A stretch of 64,000 nucleotides of DNA from contig NZ_JADMLH010000019.1 in NCBI RefSeq assembly GCF_016464385.1, positions 93,028-157,027 on the forward strand. Direction: 5' to 3'. This document shows positions 30,639 through 38,036 of the stretch, in pieces. Each line of letters starts with the position of its first letter. Position 1 is the stretch's first letter. Source of the DNA: Nucisporomicrobium flavum. GTDB taxonomy: Bacteria > Actinomycetota > Actinomycetes > Mycobacteriales > Micromonosporaceae. Both the position numbers and the translations under genes were made by a program. Below the pieces are notes generated by a model. It was not told the origin of the DNA, did not search any database, and saw nothing but the letters and a program-made list of their open reading frames with translations.

Positions 30639-31034
30639 ATGACCACTCCCGACGAACTCGAGCAGCAGCACACCCTCTCCACCGCCACAACGCGTTACGA
30701 CGAGTTGAGGATGCGTGACGCGCTGGCCACGATGACGGAGGACAGTGACGCCACCCCGCTCACGCGGGAGGAAACCCTGGAGCTTCTCGCGCTGAGCGAG
30801 GTGGTCATCCGGAAGGCGGGGTACGGGCGCCAGGCGATGGTCCGTTCGGCGCGGGGCGCGGGGGCGTCCTGGACGCAGATCGGGGCGGCTCTGGGTACGA
30901 GCAAGCAGGCCGCCTGGGAGTCGCACAACCGCTGGATCGAGGACCAGGTGCGGCAGCACGAGCTGACGGGGTACCAGGGGTTCGACGAGGGGCAGGCGGA
31001 CGCGGCTCGAGGGCTGGCCGGTCGCCCGGACTGA
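30639..31034 (+). CDS. small HTH DNA-binding-like protein
   Basis: 131 aa from the ATG at 30639 (MTTPDELEQQHTL). An in-frame TTG at 30603 lies inside the operator-like boxes and is less likely. Residues about 85-110, ARGAGASWTQIGAALGTSKQ then AAWESHNRW, form a helix-turn-helix common in small actinobacterial regulators of unknown targets. Divergent from the secreted-peptide gene. Confidence 0.7.
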   Translation: MTTPDELEQQHTLSTATTRYDELRMRDALATMTEDSDATPLTREETLELLALSEVVIRKAGYGRQAMVRSARGAGASWTQIGAALGTSKQAAWESHNRWIEDQVRQHELTGYQGFDEGQADAARGLAGRPD

Positions 31035-31138
31035 TCCCCCGGGCGATCACCGCCGCTCGCCGGCCCGTCGCCGTTCGCGGCCGGGGCCGGTCAGTCGCTG
31101 GTCGCGGCCGGTGGCTGGCCGCTGGCTGCCGCCGGGAA

Positions 31139-31209
31139 GTCAGTCGCCGGTCGCGGCGGGGCGGTCCGTCCCGGCGGGCGGGTCAGTCGCCGGTCGCGGC
31201 GGGGCGGTC
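31139..31209. repeat. 28-bp direct repeats spanning the rhodanese gene 3' end
   Basis: 31139-31166 and 31182-31209 are identical; a degenerate third copy lies at about 31090-31110. The copy at 31182 contains the stop codon and last codons (PAATGD) of the sulfurtransferase gene, so that 3' end is repeated downstream. Confidence 0.85.
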
Positions 31210-31992
31210 GGTCGCGCTGTACTGGGACCAGGAGCCCGGGTAGAGGCGGCCCGCGCCGAGGCCCGCGTGCTCCAGCGCGAGCAGGTTGTGGCAGGCGGTG
31301 ACGCCCGAGCCGCAGTAGGAGATGACGTCGGCGCCTTCGCGTACGCCGACGGAGGCGAAACGGTCACGGAGCTGCGCCACGGGCAGGAAACGCCCGGTCT
31401 CGTCGAGGTTGTCGCGGCACGGGAGGCTGCGGGCGCCGGGGATGTGACCCGGTCGCGGATCCACCGGCTCGGTGTCGCCGCGGAAGCGGGCAGGGTCGCG
31501 GGCATCCAGCACCACGGCGGCGCCCGTCGCGGCATCGTCGATGTCGGCCAGCCGGTCGTCCGGCCACGGCCGGGGCGTGAAGACCGCGGGGGCTGGGCTG
31601 GTCGGGCCGCTCACCAGCTCTCCCTCGTACGCGGTGAGCCCGCCGTCCAGCAGCGCGGCGTCATGGTCCGTGGCGCGCAGCATCCACACGAGCCGCGCCG
31701 CGATCACTCCGCCGGCGTCGTCGTACGCGATCACGGTTCTGTCGTCGCCGATGCCCGCAGCGGCCATGCCCTGGGCGAAGACCTCGGGATCGGGAAGGGG
31801 ATGCCGGCCGTCGGCCGGAGAGGCGTGCCGGGCCAGCCAGCGGTCCAGATCGACGAAGACCGCGCCCGGCAGATGACCCTTCTCGTACGCTTCACGGCCG
31901 GAGCGGCCGTCGAGATACCAGCGCACGTCGGCGAGCACCACCCGGTCCCGGTGCTCCTGCAGCCACTGCACGTCGACGACCGGACCGATCAC
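31183..31992 (-). CDS. thiosulfate/3-mercaptopyruvate sulfurtransferase (rhodanese)
   Basis: 269 aa with two rhodanese domains. The N-terminal half is the inactive domain (DVRWYLDGRSGREAYEKGHL); the C-terminal half carries the active-site loop YCGSGVTA with Cys227, preceded by VVLDARDPARFRGDTEPVD. It transfers sulfur from thiosulfate or mercaptopyruvate to an acceptor such as cyanide. The last codons lie inside a 28-bp repeat. Confidence 0.9.
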   Translation of the reverse strand: MIGPVVDVQWLQEHRDRVVLADVRWYLDGRSGREAYEKGHLPGAVFVDLDRWLARHASPADGRHPLPDPEVFAQGMAAAGIGDDRTVIAYDDAGGVIAARLVWMLRATDHDAALLDGGLTAYEGELVSGPTSPAPAVFTPRPWPDDRLADIDDAATGAAVVLDARDPARFRGDTEPVDPRPGHIPGARSLPCRDNLDETGRFLPVAQLRDRFASVGVREGADVISYCGSGVTACHNLLALEHAGLGAGRLYPGSWSQYSATDRPAATGD

Positions 31993-32055
31993 GCCGCTCC
32001 CCTATCCCTCTTCCGTCCGCTGACCGCGGCTTCTCGCAGCGCGACTTCGCGTTTG

Positions 32056-32550
32056 TCAGCGGTAGTTGGTGAACTGCAGGGCGACGCCGAAGTCCTCGGC
32101 CTTGAGCAGGGCGATCACGGCCTGCAGGTCGTCGCGCTTCTTGCCGGTGACCCGCAGCTGATCGCCCTGGATCTGCGCCTGCACACCCTTCGGGCCCTCG
32201 TCGCGGATCTTCTTGCTGATCGCCTTCGCCTTGTCCGTCTCGATCCCCTCGATCACCTTGCAGTCGATCTTGTAGGTCTTCCCGGACTGCCGCGGCTCGC
32301 CCGCCTCCAGCGACTTCAGCGAGATGTTCCGCTTGACCAGCTTCTCCTTGAAAACCTCCAGCGCGGCGGAAACCCGCTCCTCGGTCTCCGACGTGATGGA
32401 GACGCCGTTATCCCCCGACTTCGCGATGGAGGTGCCGGTCCCCCGGAAGTCGAACCGGGTGCCGAGCTCCTTCTCCGCCTGGTGGAAGGCGTTGTCCACC
32501 TCCTGGCCGTCGACCTTGCTCACGATGTCGAACGACGGGCTGGCTGCCAT
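32056..32550 (-). CDS. yajQ: YajQ family nucleotide-binding protein
   Basis: 164 aa, the standard length. It starts MAASPSFDIVSKVDGQEVDNA and keeps FDFRGTGTSI and the C-terminal RVTGKKRDDLQAVIALLKAE motif. Some members bind cyclic-di-GMP and act as transcriptional co-regulators; others bind RNA or nucleotides. Monocistronic, 151 nt before tRNA-Tyr on the other strand. Confidence 0.95.
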   Translation of the reverse strand: MAASPSFDIVSKVDGQEVDNAFHQAEKELGTRFDFRGTGTSIAKSGDNGVSITSETEERVSAALEVFKEKLVKRNISLKSLEAGEPRQSGKTYKIDCKVIEGIETDKAKAISKKIRDEGPKGVQAQIQGDQLRVTGKKRDDLQAVIALLKAEDFGVALQFTNYR

Positions 32551-32630
32551 GATCAGACTCCTGCTGCTGGGCCACGTATCGATGTCCGCGGAGGCCGCGC
32601 AAGGGCCCCCGACATGCCGACCGTACCCGG

Positions 32631-32661
32631 TTGTGGATCCGGCCGACGGTATGGCTATCCT
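32631..32661 (+). promoter_or_regulatory. candidate tRNA-Tyr promoter
   Basis: TTGTGG (32631-32636) and TATCCT (32656-32661) are 19 bp apart, with the tRNA starting 40 nt downstream. The spacing is long; moderate support. Confidence 0.35.
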
Positions 32662-32700
32662 GTTGTTCGCTGCCGCGGGAAACCGTGGCGGCCATGCCCA

Positions 32701-32781
32701 GGCGGGTTGCCCGAGCGGCCAATGGGAGCGGACTGTAAATCCGTCGCGAAAGCTACAGAGGTTCGAATCCTCTACCCGCCA
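32701..32781 (+). tRNA. tRNA-Tyr (GTA)
   Basis: A class II tRNA of 81 nt: acceptor GGCGGGT/ACCCGCC with discriminator A, anticodon loop CTGTAAA giving GTA, a long variable arm (CGCGAAAGCTACA) and T-arm GAGGTTCGAATCCTC. Its 3' end is a common phage/island integration site, but no downstream duplicate of it was seen. Confidence 0.96.
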
Positions 32782-32792
32782 CAGGCAAGCAG

Positions 32793-32834
32793 AACGGCCC
32801 CGTGAGCTGCGGAAACGCGCTCCGGGGCCGTTTT
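32793..32834 (+). terminator. tRNA-Tyr terminator
   Basis: AACGGCCCCG / CGGGGCCGTT (10 bp) encloses GAGC / GCTC and GCG-GAAA-CGC, ending in TTTTC. A strong intrinsic terminator 11 nt after the tRNA. Confidence 0.85.
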
Positions 32835-33468
32835 CGTCGAGTCCAGCTCGATCCAGCCGAGTCCGGCTCGTTGCCAGTGGCTGTGGGCGGGAGGGCGGCC
32901 ACCATCCCAGAAGCCCGAGACCTCTGCCGGAGGCACGCCCGGACCTGAGATCGTTCCCAGATGCGCGAACTCGATCCGCTGGTACACGAGGAGAGCCGAT
33001 GCGGGTCGGTGGCCGACGCTCTCCGACATCGAAGCGGCCCGCTGTGCCGGAGCCGCCGCGATCGGGTACGCCAACGGGCCCGGGAAGGTAGACGCGTTCG
33101 CGGGATCAGACATCGTCGTCATCACGTCGATGGAGAGATCACCGGCGTTTTGTCTCCAGCGTCCCCCTTGTCCTCGCTTCCCCGGCAAGGACTGAGCTGC
33201 CAGACCGAGGGCACGGCGCGGGTGCTGGTGTCCCCTGGCCTCGGCGGCGGCGGACCGAGTTAGCCCAGGATTCGGGCCATCAGCGGGCCATTACGGCGGC
33301 CAGCTGAGGCCACTTTAGGCCACTCGACCTCTCGCCGCGCTGCCCGAAAAGTGATCACAGGGTGCCTTGTCGCTGCCCCGGCAGGGGAAAAGCCCGAGGC
33401 TCCTCCCTCAGCAGCTAACGCGAATTCGGCCTTGCGGAAATGCGGGCACGGAATTCGTAGCGAAAATC
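32835..33468. other. gene-free stretch
   Basis: About 630 nt with no gene I can support. Open frames on both strands lack recognisable domains and conflict with the tRNA terminator. A short direct repeat AGGCCACT occurs twice near 33305-33320. GC content falls toward the right end. Confidence 0.5.
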
Positions 33469-33497
33469 TTGAACCGGATCGACTAATTTCGTCTTAT
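33469..33497 (+). promoter_or_regulatory. candidate promoter in the lower-GC stretch
   Basis: TTGAAC (33469-33474) and TCTTAT (33492-33497) are spaced 17 bp, in the most AT-rich sequence of the window, about 90 nt before the zinc-ribbon gene. Confidence 0.4.
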
Positions 33498-33589
33498 TCG
33501 TGAGAGTATGAAAATCGTTGACAGATTCGCGAGCGAAGTTTTCACGCAACATCGTCCGCAAGAACCGCACCGACTTCGGGAGGCATGCG

Positions 33590-33724
33590 ATGGCACGGCC
33601 ACAAGATCTGGTGTGCGAGAAGTGCAAAGCCAGGCACACGGGCAGCTGGAGCGCGAAGCTATGCCCGGATTGCGCCAAGAAGAGCGGGCAGAAATCCCCT
33701 GAGCTCCACGACGGACTGAGCTGA
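33590..33724 (+). CDS. 44-aa zinc-ribbon protein, unknown function
   Basis: From the ATG at 33590 (MARPQDLVCEKCKARHTGSW) with GGGAGG upstream. Two CxxC pairs (CEKC and CPDC) about 17 residues apart suggest a zinc ribbon; the rest is basic. An in-frame TTG at 33518 would add 24 residues and is less likely. The flanks are unusually AT-rich for this genome. It could bind nucleic acid; not recognised. Confidence 0.6.
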   Translation: MARPQDLVCEKCKARHTGSWSAKLCPDCAKKSGQKSPELHDGLS

Positions 33725-33767
33725 TCGACGTTCAGCCACGCCCGGCGGAAGGAGGTTCACGACACGC

Positions 33768-34052
33768 ATGGGAATCCCGATGGACACAAACGCTTTGTCG
33801 ATATTATTTGAAAGAATAGGCGAATTACAGCACGGCATTGACGACGGCACCATATCGGTGCACGACGGGTCGGAACAGATTCTCGCGCTCTGGAAGAAGG
33901 TTGTCGCAGTCTTGCCCCCTGGAAACGGCCATGTTCGAGAAGGCTTGGCAGCCTGGATCATGACCAACTGGGCGACTGCACAGCAGCAATACGGAGACTC
34001 CGCGTCTGAACAGTGGAGGCAGTTCCTGGAAAGGCTGGACAAGGTCCAGTAG
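33768..34052 (+). CDS. small helical protein, unknown function
   Basis: 94 aa; ATG at 33768 with GGAGG 13 nt upstream, or a second ATG four codons in (MDTNALSILFERIGEL). Mostly alpha-helical and acidic, with ISVHDGSEQILALWKKV and WIMTNWATAQQQYGD. No signal peptide or membrane segment. It follows the zinc-ribbon gene by 43 nt on the same strand; the two may form an operon. Codon usage is less GC-biased than its neighbours. Confidence 0.55.
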   Translation: MGIPMDTNALSILFERIGELQHGIDDGTISVHDGSEQILALWKKVVAVLPPGNGHVREGLAAWIMTNWATAQQQYGDSASEQWRQFLERLDKVQ

Positions 34053-34212
34053 AGGCCGTCCTCGTTCCTCTTTACGGCCGCGGCGTCGTGTCGGGCCGGC
34101 GCGACGATCCCGGATGAGCCGGGTCGTCGGCGCCGGCGATCCGCATTTCGTCGGGGCGACCGTGGCCGTCGGGAAGGGTCTGCACCTGACCTGGCGCCGG
34201 GACCTCGCCGTT

Positions 34213-34815
34213 CTACGGGAGGGGGCGGGCGAGGGTCAGGGCCTGGAAGTGGAAGCCGTGGTCGATGGTGTGGAAGTCGACCAGGTCGAATGCTTCTGAG
34301 GCGTAACGGAGGAGGCTTTCGTCCGAGCGGAATGCGAAGAAGCGGCCGTCTTCCTCCATGATGCCTTCCGAGTCTGCTCCTCCGTATAGGCCGACGAAGA
34401 ACAGGCCGCCCGGCTTGAGGACTTCGCGTACGGCACGGAAGGCGGCGGGCAGGGTTTTGTCGGGTACGTGGAGCAGGCAGTTCAGTGACCACACCGCGTC
34501 GAAGGCCGCTGGGGCGAAGCCGAGGTGGAGGACGTCGCGTACCTCTGCTGTCAGGCCTTTTTCGCGGCAGCGGGCGACGTGTTCGGGTGCGATGTCCACG
34601 GCGGTGACCTTGAGGCCCTGGTCCGCGAAGTAGGCGCTGTCCTGGCCTGTGCCCGCTCCCAGGTCCAGCAGGGTGTTCGCCTCGATGGCTTGGAGGCGGT
34701 CCAGGAACGCGCCGCGCTCCTCCAGCTTCCACGATTGTTTCGCCGTCGCCTCGCGTTGGGCGGCGCGCGCGTCGTAGATGGTTCTCAGGCTGCTGACCAC
34801 GTCGTCGTAGCTCAT
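34213..34815 (-). CDS. class I SAM-dependent methyltransferase
   Basis: 200 aa. Motif I is LLDLGAGTGQDSAYFADQG, motif II VTAVDIAPEHVARC, motif III region FDAVWSLNCLLHVP and post-III VLKPGGLFFVGLYGG. The substrate is unknown. It is divergent from the flavin monooxygenase gene with 126 nt between starts. No gene is seen between it and the small protein to the left (160 nt). Confidence 0.85.
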   Translation of the reverse strand: MSYDDVVSSLRTIYDARAAQREATAKQSWKLEERGAFLDRLQAIEANTLLDLGAGTGQDSAYFADQGLKVTAVDIAPEHVARCREKGLTAEVRDVLHLGFAPAAFDAVWSLNCLLHVPDKTLPAAFRAVREVLKPGGLFFVGLYGGADSEGIMEEDGRFFAFRSDESLLRYASEAFDLVDFHTIDHGFHFQALTLARPLP

Positions 34816-34941
34816 CGATACCTCCCTCCTCAGGGTGGCTCACCGGGCGGCGGATGTCGCGCTTGACGGGCTGGGGAACGTGGCGAAGGTCATGCGGTCC
34901 GTGCCGCCTGCCGGGGGTACGCGTCGAGCTACGGTCGGCGG

Positions 34942-35952
34942 GTGAGTCGCGTACCTTTGTCCGTCCTTGACCTTGCCACCGTGCGTGAGGGTCACGACAG
35001 TGCCGATGCTCTCCGGGGCACGACGGAGATCGCCCGGGCCGCCGACGAGCTCGGGTATTCGAGGTTCTGGGTGGCTGAGCATCACAACATGCCGGCCGTG
35101 GCGTCGACCTCTCCTCCCGTGCTCATCGCTCACGTGGCGGCGAGCACGCAGCGGATCCGGGTCGGTTCCGGGGGCGTGATGCTGCCCAACCACATGCCGT
35201 TCGTGGTGGCCGAGCAGTTCGCGCTGCTGGAGGCGCTGCACCCGGGCCGGATCGACCTCGGCATCGGGCGGGCGCCCGGCACCGATCAGGCCACCGCCAC
35301 CGCTCTTCGCGGGGTGTCGCCGCATCTGACGGTCGAGCAGTTCCCCGACCACCTCGGCATGGTGCTGGCGCTGCTCGGCGACGACCGGGTCGCGCCGGAG
35401 CGGATCGAGCGGCTCAAGGCCACGCCCGCGCCCGCGAGTTACCCCGAGGTGTGGATGCTCGGGTCGTCGACGTACGGGGCTCAGGTGGCTGCCGCGCTCG
35501 GGCTGCCTTTCTGTTACGCGTACCACTTCGCCATGAGTTCCGATGTGGACACCGCCGCGCGCCTGTACCGGACGGGGTTCAAGCCGTCGCCGCGATTCCC
35601 CGAGCCGCACCTGATGATCAGTGCCTCGGTGATCGCCGCGGAGACGACCGAGGAGGCGCAGTTCCTGGCCGGCCCGAGCCGGATCATGGCTTTGAGCCTG
35701 CGTACGGGACGGCTGGGCCCGATCGTGTCGCCCGAGACCGCCGCGACGCGTGAGCTGTCCGATCTGGACCGGGCCGTGCTCGACCAGCTTCCCGGCACGC
35801 AGTACGCGGGGACGGCCGACGAGGTCGTGGCCGGGCTGGACGCGCTGGTCGAACGCACCGGCGCCGCCGAGTTGATCCTCGCCGGCACGGTGTACGACCC
35901 GGCCACCCGGCGGGACTCGCTGGCCCGGATCGCCAAGGCCTGGGGCCTCTGA
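34942..35952 (+). CDS. luciferase-like (LLM) flavin-dependent monooxygenase
   Basis: 336 aa from a GTG (VSRVPLSVLDLATVREGHD). Hallmarks of the bacterial-luciferase fold: ADELGYSRFWVAEHHNMP, RIRVGSGGVMLPNH, HPGRIDLGIGRAPGTD and the C-terminal QYAGTADEVVAGLDAL. Members use reduced FMN or F420; close relatives are of the YhbW type. The substrate is unknown. It is followed by a hairpin containing two DnaA-box sequences. Confidence 0.9.
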   Translation: MSRVPLSVLDLATVREGHDSADALRGTTEIARAADELGYSRFWVAEHHNMPAVASTSPPVLIAHVAASTQRIRVGSGGVMLPNHMPFVVAEQFALLEALHPGRIDLGIGRAPGTDQATATALRGVSPHLTVEQFPDHLGMVLALLGDDRVAPERIERLKATPAPASYPEVWMLGSSTYGAQVAAALGLPFCYAYHFAMSSDVDTAARLYRTGFKPSPRFPEPHLMISASVIAAETTEEAQFLAGPSRIMALSLRTGRLGPIVSPETAATRELSDLDRAVLDQLPGTQYAGTADEVVAGLDALVERTGAAELILAGTVYDPATRRDSLARIAKAWGL

Positions 35953-35953
35953 C

Positions 35954-35994
35954 TTATCCACATCACGGCCCGCGGCACGCCGGCCTGTGGATAA
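35954..35994. promoter_or_regulatory. inverted pair of DnaA-box sequences / hairpin
   Basis: TTATCCACA (35954-35962) and its reverse complement TGTGGATAA (35986-35994) face each other 23 bp apart, with GGCC/GGCC inside. Both match the DnaA consensus TTWTNCACA. The dyad may equally be a transcription terminator for the upstream gene. Confidence 0.5.
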
Positions 35995-36034
35995 CCGGGT
36001 TCGCCGACGCGGCAACTTTGCCAGAATCGGCGCC

Positions 36035-36865
36035 ATGGTCTGGCACATCACGAAGGACGTCGACGACTTCCTCGACCGGGCGGGCGGCTTCCTCCGCGCA
36101 CGCCCGGTGGAGAACACGGTGCTGCTGACGATCGCTGACACCGTACGAGTGCACGGGCCGGGCGCCTACGGGTCCGAGGCGCCGGTGTTCGGGTGGCGGG
36201 ACGGCGAGGAGGCGGCTTTCCTGCGTACGCCACCGCGCGAAGCGTTGTTGTCCGCGATGTCCCCGGAGGCGGCCGCCGAGCTTGCCGGAGTTCTGTCCGA
36301 AGCGGTTCTGCCCGGCGTCATCGGACCGGACGCGACCGCTGACGCCTTCGCCGCCGAGTGGGAGCGACTCACGGGCTCCGGCTCGCGGGTGCACAAGAAA
36401 CAGCGGCTCTACCGGCTCGGCGCCCTCGTCCCGCCGACGTCCCCGGCGAAGGGCTCGGCTCGCGTGGCGGGCAGCGCCGACCGTGACCTGCTCATCGACT
36501 GGATGGCGGCCTTCTACCGGGAGGTCGGCGAGGAACCGCACCAGGTCGAGGAGTTCATCGACGACAAGCTGGCGCACGACGGCATGCTTCTGTGGGAGCT
36601 CGACGGGCGTCCGGTCTCGATGGGCGGCACGACCCGGCCGGAGTCCGCGATGGTGCGGATCCAGGCCATCTACACGCCGCGTGAGCACCGGGGTCAAGGG
36701 TTCGCCGGTGCGGTCACCACGGCCCTGAGCCAGGCCGCGCTCGACGCCGGGATGTCGCACGTCCTGCTGTTCACCGATCTTGCCAACCCCACCTCGAACG
36801 CCCTGTACCAGCGACTGGGCTATGTACCTCTGGAGGACCGCAGCATGGTGGAATTCATCGCATGA
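36035..36865 (+). CDS. GNAT family N-acetyltransferase
   Basis: 276 aa from the ATG at 36035 (MVWHITKDVDDFLDRAGGFL). The C-terminal half is the GNAT fold: VRIQAIYTPREHRGQGFAGA (acetyl-CoA loop), then VLLFTDLANPTSNALYQRLG. The N-terminal 130 residues are a helical extension seen in a subgroup of actinobacterial GNATs. Its stop overlaps the next start (ATGA), so it pairs with the MOSC gene. Confidence 0.88.
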   Translation: MVWHITKDVDDFLDRAGGFLRARPVENTVLLTIADTVRVHGPGAYGSEAPVFGWRDGEEAAFLRTPPREALLSAMSPEAAAELAGVLSEAVLPGVIGPDATADAFAAEWERLTGSGSRVHKKQRLYRLGALVPPTSPAKGSARVAGSADRDLLIDWMAAFYREVGEEPHQVEEFIDDKLAHDGMLLWELDGRPVSMGGTTRPESAMVRIQAIYTPREHRGQGFAGAVTTALSQAALDAGMSHVLLFTDLANPTSNALYQRLGYVPLEDRSMVEFIA

Positions 36866-37533
36866 GCCGGATCTTGCAGGTCAACATCGCCGTGCCCGAG
36901 GACAGCAACGCCAAGAACGTCGGCCGGACCGGGATCAACAAGCAACCGGTCACGCACCCGGTGGCCGTCCGGGCACCGGGCCCCAAGGGAACGCTGCCGC
37001 CGGAGCAGGCGAGCGGGCTGGCGGGCGACCAGATCTTCGACATCAAGAACCACGGCGGGGACGATCAGGCGGTCTACGCGTACGCACGGGAGGACTACGA
37101 CTGGTGGGAGAAGGAGCTCGGGCGTGAGCTGCCGGGCGGGCTCTTCGGCGAGAACCTGACCACAGTGGACGTCGAGGTCGGCGGGGCCGTGCTCGGGGAG
37201 AAGTGGCGGGTCGGCGAGACGCTCGTGCTCGAGACGACGTTCGGGCGCATTCCCTGTGCCACGTTCCAGTGGAAGATGCAGGAGCCGCGGTGGGTGAAGC
37301 GGTTCGCCGCCGAGAACCGGCCGGGGGCGTACCTGCGGGTGGTGACGCCGGGCGACGTCCAGGTGGGCGACTCGGTGACCGTCGTGGAGCGGCCGGAGCA
37401 CGGCGTGACGATCGCGGAGAGCTTCCGGGCATGGATGCATGAGCCGGAGCTGCTCCCGGAGTACCTGGGAAGGGACGGGGTCCCTGAGCGTTTCAAGGCC
37501 GAGATTCGTCGCAGGCTCGGGCGTGCGGGCTGA
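36862..37533 (+). CDS. MOSC domain protein (YiiM-like)
   Basis: 223 aa. The MOSC core has GDQIFDIKNHGGDDQAVYAY, GLFGENLTT and the conserved cysteine in GRIPCATFQWKM; MOSC proteins handle sulfur bound to molybdenum cofactor or reduce N-hydroxylated bases. Overlaps the GNAT gene by 4 nt and precedes the DUF4180 gene by 40 nt. Confidence 0.88.
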   Translation: MSRILQVNIAVPEDSNAKNVGRTGINKQPVTHPVAVRAPGPKGTLPPEQASGLAGDQIFDIKNHGGDDQAVYAYAREDYDWWEKELGRELPGGLFGENLTTVDVEVGGAVLGEKWRVGETLVLETTFGRIPCATFQWKMQEPRWVKRFAAENRPGAYLRVVTPGDVQVGDSVTVVERPEHGVTIAESFRAWMHEPELLPEYLGRDGVPERFKAEIRRRLGRAG

Positions 37534-37573
37534 CCTGCCCGTTCATTGACGGTTTCCGTGGAGGGAGAGTCAG

Positions 37574-37933
37574 ATGGCCGATCAGATAGTCGAGCGTGGC
37601 GGGGTGCCCGTGCTCGTGTGCGACGCCGATGGTGCCCCCGTCGCGGGACCGCAGGACGCGCTCGATCTGATCGGTGCGGCGTACGCGGGCGCCGAGGTCG
37701 TGGCGATCCCCGCGGAGCGGCTCGATGCGAGCTTCTACCGGCTGAGCACGGGCGTGGCCGGCGAGATCATGCAGAAGTTCGTGAACTACCGGATCCGGCT
37801 CGCCGTCGTGGGTGACATCTCGGCTCACGTGGCGGAGAGCGGGGCGCTTCGTGACCTGGTTCGCGAGACGAACAAGGGCAAGCAGGTGTGGTTCGTGAAG
37901 GACTTGCAGGAGCTCGACGACCGCCTCGGGTGA
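37574..37933 (+). CDS. DUF4180 protein
   Basis: 119 aa with the family pattern DALDLIGAAYAGAEVVAIPA, then FYRLSTGVAGEIMQKFVNYR and VGDISAHVAESGALRDLVRE. Function unknown. Preceded by GGAGGGAG. Possibly the last gene of the GNAT-MOSC run, closed by the hairpin at 37969. Confidence 0.85.
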   Translation: MADQIVERGGVPVLVCDADGAPVAGPQDALDLIGAAYAGAEVVAIPAERLDASFYRLSTGVAGEIMQKFVNYRIRLAVVGDISAHVAESGALRDLVRETNKGKQVWFVKDLQELDDRLG

Positions 37934-37968
37934 GGGCGGCAACGCGGGAACGGCCCAGAGGACGGTTG

Positions 37969-38006
37969 AGCCCTCGTGCCTGATGAGGTGATCGGGCACG
38001 AGGGCT
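37969..38006. terminator. shared terminator hairpin
   Basis: AGCCCTCGTGCC / GGCACGAGGGCT, a perfect 12-bp stem with a 14-nt loop, lies between the convergent DUF4180 and GH16-like genes. No long U-tract on either strand. Confidence 0.65.
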
Positions 38007-38036
38007 GACAATCGATGGTCGCCGCGGCGGGGAACG

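Noticed and set aside
32772..33188. A 138-codon minus-strand frame after tRNA-Tyr
   Set aside because: It overlaps the strong tRNA terminator, has no clear ribosome site and shows no recognisable motif.
33415..33678. An 87-codon minus-strand frame in the lower-GC patch
   Set aside because: It overlaps the better-supported zinc-ribbon gene and its promoter; no motif.
32701..34100. tRNA-Tyr as an integration site with a downstream attachment duplicate
   Set aside because: I looked for a second copy of the tRNA 3' end in the following 1.4 kb and saw none, and there is no integrase gene.
34114..34299. A 61-codon plus-strand frame
   Set aside because: It overlaps the 3' end of the methyltransferase on the other strand; a shadow frame.
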